Source of the DNA: CAYPEL01 sp036479985
Lineage (GTDB): Bacteria; Pseudomonadota; Gammaproteobacteria; DSM-19610
Assembly (NCBI GenBank): GCA_965224815.1
Contig: CBDDAF010000003.1
Location: 1,116,001 to 1,180,000 of the forward strand
DNA: 64,000 nt
Reading direction: 5' to 3'
The position numbers and the translations under genes were made by a program. Position 1 is the first letter of the stretch. The number at the start of each line of letters is the position of its first letter. Shown one piece after another: positions 25,134-31,970 of this stretch. The notes beneath the pieces are model-generated. The model ran no database searches. It was not told the DNA's origin and saw only the letters and a program-made list of their open reading frames with translations.

Positions 25134-26012
25134 AATATTCTTTTCAGTAATCTCAAATTTCATACCCGGCATCTTTGCTTCAATATTCCGCACACCCAGT
25201 CCACGGTATGGATGTTCCATATCCCAGGCAATTTTGTGTTTCTTTTCTACAGAACCAGGTGCTGGCAGTGGAAATATCAACGACTTTGCAGAATGATGTT
25301 GAATGTGACCCGTGGTGTGGTGGTGTTCCTGATGAATATGACCGTAGAAGACAGTGACATTCTTGTAAGGCATTAATAATTCCATGGCCTTGCTGCTATC
25401 CTGTGTGGCCCAACCCCATTGCGGCGCAAGATCAAACATCGGCCGGTGTGCCAGCACAACAATCGGTGCATCTTTTTCAAGTTGGCGCAGATCTTCCGCC
25501 AGCCAGGCAAGTTGCTTATCGCCCAGGCGCGCACGTGGATCAGAGACATTGTCCAACGCAATAAAGTGGATACCTTTATGGTCAAAGGTATAGCGCAAAT
25601 CACCGAAGAACTCCTTGTAGGCCTCACCGCCATCCAGAGAAGCATCGTGCTCCCCCGGCATGAAACGCACATTTTTATTTTTCAACTTACTGACAATCGA
25701 TTGAAATTCTGCCAATCGTTTACGGCGCAGTTTTGGATCATCGGTTGTATGCGTTAAATCACCTGTAAACACTACAAAATCAGGTTGAGGGGAAAGTTGA
25801 TTGACCGCTTCCACAGCTTTGGGCAGTGTTCCTTCCGGGTCTGCATTGAATTTCTTGTCGTTAAACCCCCAGTGCGTATCCGAAAGTTGCACAAAGTAAA
25901 ATTCATCCTGTTTGCTGGTTTGTGCAAACGCATTCACACCGGCGAGCCCGGTCGATAATACAGCGCCGCCATAGGTTGTTAGCTTCAGAAAATCGCGTCG
26001 ATTAAATGGCAT
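25131..26012 (-). CDS. Tat-exported calcineurin-like metallophosphoesterase
   Basis: A 293-residue protein with a twin-arginine signal (NRRDFLKLTTYGGAVLSTGL, cleavage near the AFA-Q site). Dimetal phosphoesterase motifs follow: SDTHWG, VFTGDLTH, PGEHD (GNHD in most relatives; Glu replaces Asn here), VLAHRP and GHIHQEHHH. The folded, metal-loaded enzyme is expected in the periplasm. Substrate unknown. The gene is divergent from an ECF sigma factor and precedes the CuA lipoprotein gene. Its stop codon lies in the end of a MITE-like element. Confidence 0.9.
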   Translation of the reverse strand: MPFNRRDFLKLTTYGGAVLSTGLAGVNAFAQTSKQDEFYFVQLSDTHWGFNDKKFNADPEGTLPKAVEAVNQLSPQPDFVVFTGDLTHTTDDPKLRRKRLAEFQSIVSKLKNKNVRFMPGEHDASLDGGEAYKEFFGDLRYTFDHKGIHFIALDNVSDPRARLGDKQLAWLAEDLRQLEKDAPIVVLAHRPMFDLAPQWGWATQDSSKAMELLMPYKNVTVFYGHIHQEHHHTTGHIQHHSAKSLIFPLPAPGSVEKKHKIAWDMEHPYRGLGVRNIEAKMPGMKFEITEKNI

Positions 26013-26188
26013 GATATAGTCCTCTCAAGTCTCATTAAAATTATTCTGTGTAGCTATTAACCTGGGCTCGGTTGGTTTTATTCCCGGGAATGGAAATTAA
26101 AATTAGCGGGAATAAAAACGGGATAACAGGAGTTCTTATCTAACGGGGATAGTTTTTATGCCGGAGACAGGCCATTGGAGAAGACAGA

Positions 26189-26734
26189 TTGTTCGGAAAC
26201 AATAAGCGCAAGCAGTTTGAAAAACTGTTTCAACCGCACCTCGATGCCGCCTATAACCTGGCCCGGCACCTGTGCGGTAATGCGTATGAAGCTGAGGATA
26301 TTGTGCAAGAAGCATATATAAGGGCTTATCGTGCCTTTGGCAACTACTCTAACGACAATAGTCGTGCATGGATTCTGACAATTACACGGAACACCTGCTA
26401 TTCATGGATGCGCAGGCACTCAATGGATACCGGTATTTCTTTTGATGAGGATATCCACACGCCCGTAATAGATGATCAGAGAACAAATGCTGCTGTGTTA
26501 CGACCCATGGAAAAACTAATTGATGATGAAGACAATAGACAACTCATCCGTCATGCCATCGAATCACTGCCGGTAGAGTTCCGGGAAGTGACCATTTTGC
26601 GTGAACTTGAAGAACTAACTTATCAGGAAATAAGCACAGTACTCGGTATTCCCAAAGGCACCGTGATGTCACGGTTAGCCCGTGCCCGAAACAGGCTACG
26701 TGAAATATTGAGTGATTTAAATGAGTGGCAATAA
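26189..26734 (+). CDS. ECF-type RNA polymerase sigma factor
   Basis: A 181-residue sigma70-family protein of the extracytoplasmic-function class. Region 2 contains LARHLCGNAYEAEDIVQEAYIRA and TITRNTCYSWMRR; region 4 contains LPVEFREVTILRELEELTYQ and GIPKGTVMSRLARARNRLR. The start is TTG at 26189, with TTGGAG 8 bases upstream. An anti-sigma gene follows after 2 bases. No clear ECF promoter was recognised in the 176-bp divergent gap. Confidence 0.93.
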   Translation: MFGNNKRKQFEKLFQPHLDAAYNLARHLCGNAYEAEDIVQEAYIRAYRAFGNYSNDNSRAWILTITRNTCYSWMRRHSMDTGISFDEDIHTPVIDDQRTNAAVLRPMEKLIDDEDNRQLIRHAIESLPVEFREVTILRELEELTYQEISTVLGIPKGTVMSRLARARNRLREILSDLNEWQ

Positions 26735-26736
26735 TA

Positions 26737-27504
26737 ATGCAGTGCAATGAAATCAAGACAGTTCTGAACGCTTACCTGGACAAAGAACTTTCTTTAGTTC
26801 AGAAGGAACAGGTTATGCAGCACCTGAAATCCTGCGATTCTTGTAGTGAGGATTATGCAGCTTTGTCTCAGGTCAAAGATGCGGTTAAATTCGGCAACCT
26901 CTACGTATCCGCACCGGGTCATCTAAAAAAATGCGTATCAGAAAAACTAGCTCAAAGCGAAGGCGCTTCATTGTTCCTGTCTGGATTAACTAATAAACTG
27001 GCCTACAGTATCCCCGGACTGTTGTTTGGCGTGTTATTAAGCTGGGCAACAATGTCGTACCTGGACACCCGGCAAGACAGGGATGCATTATTACAAAGCC
27101 TGACATCCGCTCATATCCGCTCATTGATGGCCAGTCATTTAACAGACATCGCTTCATCGGACACACATACCGTCAAACCCTGGTTTCACGGCCAGCTGGA
27201 TTTCTCACCACCAGTAATTGACCTTACCAGCCAAGGATATCCCTTGATAGGCGGCCGACTAGAATACCTGTCTAATGGGTCGGCTGCTGCATTGGTTTAT
27301 CGGCATCGTCAACATACCGTCAACCTATTCATACAACCAAAGTCTGCGCAAACCGTTCGCATACAAAGCACACCGTACAAGGGTTACAATATTATTTACT
27401 GGGACGATGACGTGCTTTCGTATTGGGCCGTATCGGATTTGAATCTTTCCGATCTTGGGGATTTTCAAAAGCTGCTGACTGACACAATATCCCTGCAACC
27501 CTAA
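26737..27504 (+). CDS. Transmembrane anti-sigma factor with zinc-finger HC2 domain
   Basis: About 255 residues. The N-terminal zinc-binding anti-sigma motif is H-x3-C-x2-C (QHLKSCDSCSEDYAAL), followed by one transmembrane helix (about 92-112, IPGLLFGVLLSWATM) and a ~140-residue periplasmic domain. It should hold the upstream ECF factor inactive until an envelope or redox signal arrives. ATG 26737 is preferred; GTG at 26725, overlapping the sigma gene, is possible. The two genes are close enough to be one transcript. Confidence 0.88.
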   Translation: MQCNEIKTVLNAYLDKELSLVQKEQVMQHLKSCDSCSEDYAALSQVKDAVKFGNLYVSAPGHLKKCVSEKLAQSEGASLFLSGLTNKLAYSIPGLLFGVLLSWATMSYLDTRQDRDALLQSLTSAHIRSLMASHLTDIASSDTHTVKPWFHGQLDFSPPVIDLTSQGYPLIGGRLEYLSNGSAAALVYRHRQHTVNLFIQPKSAQTVRIQSTPYKGYNIIYWDDDVLSYWAVSDLNLSDLGDFQKLLTDTISLQP

Positions 27505-27619
27505 GGATAGCGCTTCCACTATCCAGAGTATCGCTCGGGAAAACATGGGATTCGGGACAGACTGATGTTCCCAAATATTTCGATTGAATAATATTTTTTC
27601 ATTTGACACCTCTTTTGTG

Positions 27620-27682
27620 GTTAGGCTTGGGTGTCTACTTTATCGGGGGATGTTCATGGTCAACTGCAGTGACTTGTTAGGC
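27620..27682. other. Possible terminal recombination site of the array (weak attC candidate)
   Basis: Two copies of GTTAGGC, the canonical core-site sequence, lie at 27620-27626 and 27676-27682, but in the same orientation rather than as an RYYYAAC/GTTRRRY pair. It is to the left of the last cassette-like gene, where an array end would be expected. It may be a decayed or rearranged attC. The rest of 27505-27726 shows no gene. Confidence 0.35.
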
Positions 27683-27726
27683 ATATTAATTTCCGTAGCA
27701 TGAATGAATAACCAAGCTATATTTGG

Positions 27727-27942
27727 TCATCCTGCTATAATTTTTTTAACATCATCAAGACCAAGAGCGTTACCACCAACGCCCCAGTTACCACTCTTTA
27801 CTTCGTTAACTACAACCCATGTGACATCCCGCAGCTTTTCACTTGTTACTTCTGTAACTGCATTTGTGATTTTTTCAATTAACTCTTTAGACTGCTCCTG
27901 AGTAAGCTCATCTTCAAATACTTTGACTTCAACAAATGGCAT
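27727..27942 (-). CDS. Small tautomerase family protein (4-oxalocrotonate tautomerase-like)
   Basis: A 71-residue protein beginning MPFVEVKVFEDELTQEQSKE, so that the catalytic Pro becomes the N-terminal residue after Met removal. The helix LIEKITNAVTEVTSEKL and the strand TWVVVNEV with SGNWGVGG match the 4-OT/DmpI-like subunit. Substrate unknown. It is read away from the integrase remnant, as expected for a cassette gene, though a clear attC on its left was not found. Confidence 0.85.
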   Translation of the reverse strand: MPFVEVKVFEDELTQEQSKELIEKITNAVTEVTSEKLRDVTWVVVNEVKSGNWGVGGNALGLDDVKKIIAG

Positions 27943-28139
27943 TTTCTTTCTCCAGATATAGCCGCGTAAAATATAAGATAGACAATAAAGGCGGCTTTTC
28001 CATATTGCTTAACAGTAGATTAGACCGACGGCAGATATTCTACGTTTTAAACTGCCGACCGTATTGTATAATAAGTGACCGAAGCGGTATAACATTGTTG
28101 TTTCATATTCCCTCTCTATATGTAGAGTACCTTTTATCA

Positions 28140-28215
28140 TGACAAGGAGGTCACTATGTCAAAGGTTAGTAAGGTGACGGAGGGATTATTTATAAGCCAC
28201 ATTAGTTTATTGATC
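28140..28215. repeat. Copy of the integrase leader joined to a 43-bp direct repeat
   Basis: 28140-28160 is identical over 21 bp to the integrase-remnant ribosome-binding and start region at 33479-33499 (around GACAAGGAGGTCACTATG). It is followed at 28173-28215 by a 43-bp sequence repeated with two differences at 28612-28654. A 27-codon frame starts here but is not supported as a gene. This suggests a local duplication or gene-conversion event within the array. Confidence 0.7.
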
Positions 28216-28222
28216 TGCGCAG

Positions 28223-28549
28223 CTAATTTGCTTTACTAGACATTTCAATCATCTCAGAAATCTCAAGCGTGCCATTTATCTCCAGAAACGGACAAGTTTC
28301 TGCTACCTTCAGCGCTTCATCCATCGAAGCCATTTTTATGATACTAAGGCCCGACATCGCTGTTGTACTTCCGGGCGCTGTCGTGCCATTAGGCTGTACG
28401 GTATGTGTATCCTTGAAAGGAATCGCAGGACTAACAACTGCGTCGCCCAATGATGATAGCCATTGTTGATATTTTGAGAAATGTTTTTGTCCTTCTTCTG
28501 GGCTGGAAGGATACTCACCCCCCAGATAAACAAATATATATTGCGGCAT
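28223..28549 (-). CDS. YCII-related (YciI-like) domain protein
   Basis: A 108-residue ferredoxin-like-fold protein: MPQYIFVYLGGEYPSSPEEG, YQQWLSSLG and DEALKVAETCPFL match the YCII/DGPF family found in bacterial stress and sigma-factor loci. Biochemical function is unsettled for this group. The gene is on the minus strand inside the array, in a ~440-bp unit bounded by the 43-bp direct repeats at 28173 and 28612. Confidence 0.85.
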   Translation of the reverse strand: MPQYIFVYLGGEYPSSPEEGQKHFSKYQQWLSSLGDAVVSPAIPFKDTHTVQPNGTTAPGSTTAMSGLSIIKMASMDEALKVAETCPFLEINGTLEISEMIEMSSKAN

Positions 28550-28609
28550 TGCTAAATGTCCTCATGAATGTGCTGGTGAAATAACACTACTTTTGAAATA
28601 AGGTGAAAT

Positions 28610-28678
28610 AAGGTGCCGGAGGGATTATTTATTAGCCACATTAGTTTATTGATCAATATTTAACCCCTCCGGCACCTT
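28610..28678. repeat. Large hairpin with 14-bp perfect arms next to the 43-bp repeat
   Basis: AAGGTGCCGGAGGG (28610-28623) is the reverse complement of CCCTCCGGCACCTT (28665-28678), separated by 41 bases that include the second 43-bp repeat copy (28612-28654). The right arm encodes the last residues of the hydrolase gene. It occupies the position where an attC for that gene would be expected but lacks GTTRRRY/RYYYAAC ends. Confidence 0.6.
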
Positions 28679-29482
28679 TTCTTCTTTGCCAATAAACTTA
28701 AATATTGGCAACCAATACTCCTGACTAAATTTCGCGTGTAAGTTGTTGTGGTCTGCACCTTCAATTCTCACAAACGATTTTTTGACATTTGCACGATCAA
28801 ATATTTCTTTTCCCATTGAGTACGGTATTATTTGATCATTCGTACCATGGATCACTAACAGTGGTGATTTTATGTTATTTATTTTCGTGATGTTATCAAA
28901 CGAGTCTCCAGCCAACAATGATATTGAACTAAGCCCACTTGCCTTTGCTTGTTCCTTACCACTTGTTAGCGGAGTAACCAATATTAGGCCCCGTATATTT
29001 TTATTCTGTGCGGTACTAATTGCCACCGTGGTACCAATTGAACGTCCAAATATTATGATATTTTGTTCATAAAATCCCAAGCGATCTATGGCGTGTCGAA
29101 CCATAGCTTCTCCGTCAGCATATATACCTGCCTCACTCGGGTTCCCTTCACTCTTTCCGTACCCTCTATAGCTTACTCCGATTACATTTATTCCAAACTT
29201 GTGAAGCTGGAGCAAACTAGGAATTCGATGGTAGATATTTCCTGCATTTCCGTGAAAGTAAATCAGGAGCCTATTTGATTTTTCATTTGGCAAATAAAGC
29301 GAAGTTATTTTTACATTATCTTCTGTGGCAATAGTAAATTCTTGTACTTCATGAGGTAGATTTTCAGTTGGCATGACATTTACACTGTCAGGATGAAATG
29401 CAAACATATTTACAACCGGATTACACCCTAGAACAGTAATCCCAAGTAAAACAGAAATTAAGAAAGTATTTGTTACTCTCAT
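28646..29482 (-). CDS. Alpha/beta-hydrolase lipoprotein
   Basis: About 278 residues from ATG 29482. The N-terminus is a lipoprotein signal (FLISVLLGITVLGC). The hydrolase core follows: oxyanion segment YFHGNAGNIYHR, VSYRGYGKSEGNPSE, nucleophile elbow FGRSIGTT, catalytic Asp in VIHGTNDQIIP and His in GADHNN, as in the BEM46/YfhR-like group. The frame is open to a GTG at 29530, but that start would lie inside the adjoining attC, so 29482 is chosen. It is a cassette gene. Substrate unknown. Confidence 0.88.
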   Translation of the reverse strand: MRVTNTFLISVLLGITVLGCNPVVNMFAFHPDSVNVMPTENLPHEVQEFTIATEDNVKITSLYLPNEKSNRLLIYFHGNAGNIYHRIPSLLQLHKFGINVIGVSYRGYGKSEGNPSEAGIYADGEAMVRHAIDRLGFYEQNIIIFGRSIGTTVAISTAQNKNIRGLILVTPLTSGKEQAKASGLSSISLLAGDSFDNITKINNIKSPLLVIHGTNDQIIPYSMGKEIFDRANVKKSFVRIEGADHNNLHAKFSQEYWLPIFKFIGKEEKVPEGLNIDQ

Positions 29483-29500
29483 GTTTATTCTCTTCAAGGT

Positions 29501-29592
29501 GCTAACGTTTGAGTCGAGCCGCGCGGCCACCTACACTAACCGCGAAGCGCCGTAAAACTTCCCCCCCGCCGGATTCGGACGACTTGTTATGC
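29501..29592. other. attC-like recombination site
   Basis: Left end GCTAACGTTTGAGTCG and right end CGACTTGTTATGC pair as imperfect inverted repeats (TAAC..AGTCG / CGACT..GTTA), the usual outer and inner boxes. The 50-60 bases between them are GC-rich and variable. Length about 92 bases. It ends the cassette carrying the gene at 29613-29870. Confidence 0.8.
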
Positions 29593-29612
29593 GCGACAGC
29601 ATCAACTACCCC

Positions 29613-29870
29613 CTACATACTACCAAGGTCAGAAGGCTTTCCAATTAAGGCCTGTATTCCTTCTTCCTTTATTGTCTTTTCCACTTCATCAAGCGCTTCT
29701 TTATCTGTTTCGAACTGGTCATCCCATACTGTCGAATTATTAAATTCGTCAACAACCTCAAGAATCCATTTCCCTGGATCTCCCTCATAAATATCTACTT
29801 GCACTGTTTGTCCATCGCTTGTAATTGCTTGGCACAACGGTGACATTTTTATCTCAGGATATTCGTTCAA
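29613..29870 (-). CDS. Hypothetical cassette protein
   Basis: An 85-residue acidic protein with no recognised family. It contains AITSDGQTVQVDIYEGDPGK and WILEVVDEFNNSTVWDD, suggesting a small beta-sheet, followed by a helix (DKEALDEVEKTIKEEGI). No signal peptide or membrane segment. It is cleanly framed by attC sites at 29501-29592 and 29901-29975, so it is a single-gene cassette, minus strand, like most of the array. Confidence 0.75.
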   Translation of the reverse strand: MNEYPEIKMSPLCQAITSDGQTVQVDIYEGDPGKWILEVVDEFNNSTVWDDQFETDKEALDEVEKTIKEEGIQALIGKPSDLGSM

Positions 29871-29900
29871 TATTTCTCTCCATATTTTGGTTCTTGTGGC

Positions 29901-29975
29901 TCATAACGTTTGAACTCTGCCGCCGCCGAACGAGCGCCAGCGAGTGAGACGGTCAGCAGGAGTGACTTGTTATAC
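29901..29975. other. attC-like recombination site
   Basis: Left end TCATAACGTTTGAACTC, right end AGTGACTTGTTATAC. GTTATAC and CATAAC are complementary core boxes, with a GC-rich centre. Length 75 bases. It separates the 85-residue protein cassette from the plus-strand YefM/YoeB cassette. Confidence 0.82.
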
Positions 29976-30029
29976 GTGAATATGTATTGTACACTATTAA
30001 GTACATGTACGTTAAATAGGTCTATTATC

Positions 30030-30281
30030 ATGAAAGCACTTAGCTACACTGCCCTTAGAAACACTTTAGCCAAAACCATGGAGAAAGTCTGCGATGACCA
30101 TGAACCTATTGTTATTACAAGAAAAAGTGAAGCTGCCGTTGTAATGCTTTCTCTTGAAGACTATGAATCTCTCGAGGAAACCACCTACCTGCTACGAAGC
30201 CCAAAAAACGTTAAACGACTCATTGAATCCATTTCCCAACTCGAAGAAGGCAAAGGACTCGAAAAGGACTTGCACGAGTGA
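30030..30281 (+). CDS. YefM/Phd-family antitoxin
   Basis: An 83-residue antitoxin: MKALSYTALRNTLAKTMEKV, PIVITRKSEAAVVMLSLEDY and SLEETTYLLRSPKN are the hallmark segments. It should neutralise the downstream YoeB-type toxin and repress the operon through its N-terminal DNA-binding domain. The frame is open upstream to 29910, within the attC, so ATG 30030 is used. It is the only cassette pair on the plus strand, as is common for TA cassettes with their own promoter. Its stop overlaps the toxin GTG (GTGA). Confidence 0.92.
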   Translation: MKALSYTALRNTLAKTMEKVCDDHEPIVITRKSEAAVVMLSLEDYESLEETTYLLRSPKNVKRLIESISQLEEGKGLEKDLHE

Positions 30282-30532
30282 GACTCATTTTTTCGGAGCA
30301 TGCATGGAACGACTACCTTTACTGGCAAAAAATGGACAAAAAGATTCTAAAGCGCATCAATCTATTGATTAAAGATGTACAACGTTCTTCATTCGAAGGT
30401 ATCGGCAAACCAGAACCATTAAAGCATGCGTTGTCAGGCTACTGGTCTCGGCGAATTAATGATGTGCACCGTTTTGTTTACAAGGTAAGTAACGACTCTA
30501 TATTCATCGCCCAACTTCGATACCATTACTAG
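30278..30532 (+). CDS. YoeB-family toxin (ribosome-dependent mRNA endonuclease)
   Basis: An 84-residue RelE-superfamily toxin: FSEHAWNDYLYWQKMDKKIL, GIGKPEPLKHALSGYWSRRI and the C-terminal AQLRYHY end are nearly canonical for YoeB, including the residues of the cleavage site (Glu, Arg, His, Tyr). It cuts mRNA at translating ribosomes when free of antitoxin. The start is GTG at 30278, overlapping the antitoxin stop. The frame appears intact, unlike that of the related toxin at 30607-30779. Confidence 0.93.
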   Translation: MRLIFSEHAWNDYLYWQKMDKKILKRINLLIKDVQRSSFEGIGKPEPLKHALSGYWSRRINDVHRFVYKVSNDSIFIAQLRYHY

Positions 30533-30544
30533 CCTGCTTTTCAC

Positions 30545-30602
30545 GTATAACGTTGCCATAAGCGGCGCGTCTTTTTGCGTCCGCTTTACGGTTTGGTTAT
30601 AT
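30545..30602. other. attC-like recombination site
   Basis: GTATAACGTTGCCATAAGCG at the left, CGCTTTACGGTTTGGTTATAT at the right, with complementary GTATAAC/GTTATAT cores and AAGCGG..CCGCTT arms. At 58 bases it is a minimal-length attC. It lies at the 3' side of the cassette with the broken toxin. Confidence 0.85.
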
Positions 30603-30606
30603 TCCG

Positions 30607-30779
30607 TTATTCGTAATGCGTCCACATCCGAATGACCTTAACGATTTTTTCGTCTTCATGAACTTGGTATACAAGGCGATGGTCTCAATCAACTTTTTCG
30701 CCTTCGATTTTAGGCCAGATTGAGATAGTTTTTTTGCGTCTTTTTGAGCTTGTTTTGTATATACGATTTCCCAACTCAC
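30607..30779 (-). pseudogene. YoeB/Txe-family toxin broken by an internal deletion
   Basis: The reading frame starts at GTG 30779 (overlapping the antitoxin TGA) with SWEIVYTKQAQKDAKKLSQS and then KAKKLIETIA. At about 30685 the reading frame shifts: the original frame continues in another register as RLVYQVHEDEKIVKVIRMWT-HYE with a stop at 30607. The two halves match the N- and C-terminal parts of a Txe/YoeB toxin, but about 30 central residues, including the YSRRI-type region, are gone. The product as it stands (ending ...RITNNGI at 30597) would be inactive. The antitoxin partner at 30776 is intact. Confidence 0.82.
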
Positions 30780-31018
30780 CAATCTGGATCCTTCGAGCAT
30801 TCTGACAACTCCTCAGCCAGTCCTTCTCGAATTGATTCGCGCATTCCGGGAACAGATAGAAGATACAGCGTCTCGCTAATCGCATTCCAGTCGCTTTCAG
30901 AGACTAAAACTGCATTATTTCTTTTCCCCGTAATTACAATGGGTTGATGAGTTTCTGCCGTTTCGTCGATCAAATTGTAAAGATCTGAGCGAGCATCTGT
31001 AGCCTTAATAATTGTCAT
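30776..31018 (-). CDS. YefM/Phd-family antitoxin
   Basis: An 80-residue antitoxin: MTIIKATDARSDLYNLIDET, PIVITGKRNNAVLVSESDW and ISETLYLLSVPGMRESIREG. Its toxin partner immediately downstream is disrupted, so it is now an orphan or an inhibitor of related toxins such as the one at 30278. The stop TGA overlaps the toxin GTG. Cassette orientation is minus, between attC sites at 30545 and 31068. Confidence 0.9.
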   Translation of the reverse strand: MTIIKATDARSDLYNLIDETAETHQPIVITGKRNNAVLVSESDWNAISETLYLLSVPGMRESIREGLAEELSECSKDPDW

Positions 31019-31067
31019 GCTATACCTCCAGCTACTATATCGTACGCTTTAGCAAGAGGCATAAGGA

Positions 31068-31196
31068 ATATAACGTTACGCAAACCAGCGTACGGCATGA
31101 AACCACCGGCCCATCTGATTAAAGTGCCGTTTGTAGGAATCATTTTACTTTTTTATACCATCCATCTAGTACGTCTGGTTTAGTGTTTTGTTAGAT
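31068..31196. other. attC-like recombination site (long form)
   Basis: Core boxes ATATAAC (31068-31074) and GTTAGAT (31190-31196) enclose about 115 bases. Arms AAACCAGCGTAC and GTACGTCTGGTTT pair with a single bulged base, as in attC stems. Length 129 bases is at the long end of known sites. Confidence 0.8.
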
Positions 31197-31202
31197 TCCC
31201 TA

Positions 31203-31550
31203 TTAAATATCTAGTACTAATTTTAAACCTTCGTTTAACTCTTGTTTCTGGTTTGTACTCAACTTACCTGTTTTTTCTATTAGATAGGATTTGTCTAAAG
31301 TGATTACCTGTGACACATTTATAATAGATTCTTTTTTCAAGCCAATAGTTTTAGTTGCGCCGAGCTTGATATTCCCAGGTGCCTTTGCAAGGTTAAGGTT
31401 TGAGGATATAACTGCGACGATTACTGTCTGAATTTTACTTTTATTGAAATAATCTGATTGAACAATTACCACCGGTCTTCTATAGCCCGGCTCTGAACCT
31501 CTCGGTTCATCAAGATCTGCCCACCAGATCTCTCCCTTTTTGAAATTCAT
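31203..31550 (-). CDS. PemK/MazF-family toxin
   Basis: A 115-residue endoribonuclease-type toxin: KKGEIWWADLDEPRGSEPGY, RRPVVIVQSDYFNKS, VAVISSNLNLAKAPGN and INVSQVITLDKSYL match MazF/PemK, including the GEIWW start and RRPVV strand. It is expected to cleave mRNA independently of ribosomes. It follows the antitoxin by 3 bases. The stop is just before attC 31068-31196. Confidence 0.93.
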   Translation of the reverse strand: MNFKKGEIWWADLDEPRGSEPGYRRPVVIVQSDYFNKSKIQTVIVAVISSNLNLAKAPGNIKLGATKTIGLKKESIINVSQVITLDKSYLIEKTGKLSTNQKQELNEGLKLVLDI

Positions 31551-31553
31551 CCT

Positions 31554-31793
31554 TTACCATTCTTCCTTGTTAATTGTCTTCATTTGAGCTCTTTTGAATC
31601 CAGTCTCTAATCCCTGATTTTCCATATCACCATATATTTCATTTAGAATATCAGTAACTTTTTGGCCTTTATGCTTTTCAACATAACTTGAAATTGCACG
31701 TACGTATAATTCGCTCCTAGACAAACCAAGTCGTTTTGCCAATCTTTCGGCGGTCTTAAACACAGGGTCAGGTATTGATATTGCTGTCTTCAT
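31554..31793 (-). CDS. Ribbon-helix-helix antitoxin (MazE/CopG-like)
   Basis: A 79-residue protein starting MKTAISIPDPVFKTAERLAK, then LGLSRSELYVRAISSYVEKH, the two-helix part of an RHH DNA-binding antitoxin paired with PemK/MazF-type toxins. The C-terminal part (ILNEIYGDMENQGLE and after) is the likely toxin-binding tail. It is first in the operon and should bind the palindrome at 31801-31820. Confidence 0.9.
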   Translation of the reverse strand: MKTAISIPDPVFKTAERLAKRLGLSRSELYVRAISSYVEKHKGQKVTDILNEIYGDMENQGLETGFKRAQMKTINKEEW

Positions 31794-31800
31794 AAAAAAG

Positions 31801-31828
31801 AGTATAACTATTGTTATACTAATGTCAA
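31801..31828 (-). promoter_or_regulatory. Promoter and palindromic operator of the MazEF-like operon
   Basis: On the minus strand, TTGACA (31828-31823) and TATACT (31806-31801) are separated by 16 bases, a near-consensus sigma70 promoter directly before the antitoxin gene. The -10 and spacer lie in AGTATAACTATTGTTATACT (31801-31820), with perfect 8-bp arms AGTATAAC/GTTATACT: a good operator for autorepression by the RHH antitoxin. Confidence 0.8.
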
Positions 31829-31836
31829 CAAAGGAA

Positions 31837-31935
31837 ATCTAACGCCTGCATCAGCTGACGCCGGAAGTGGCGCAACTTTTGCGGATAGCAAAAAGTGTGA
31901 CGCTTTCGGCGGTCAGCTGGATGCAATGGTTATGT
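31837..31935. other. attC-like recombination site
   Basis: ATCTAAC (31837-31843) fits RYYYAAC exactly; the right box is GTTATGT (31929-31935). Between them GCATCAGCTGACGCCG pairs with CGGCGGTCAGCTGGATGC, a strong stem with a few bulged bases. Length 99 bases. Confidence 0.87.
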
Positions 31936-31970
31936 GTCATTTCTTGAGGGCATCAATGTGTGGAATACAA

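Noticed and set aside
28087..28170. GTATAAC at 28087 and GTTAGTA near 28165 as a seventh attC
   Set aside because: The right box does not fit GTTRRRY and no complementary arms are visible between them.
28154..28237. A 27-codon frame after the copied integrase leader (AAGGAGG then ATG)
   Set aside because: It has a good ribosome-binding site but this was copied from intI; the peptide is short and runs antisense into the YciI-like gene end.
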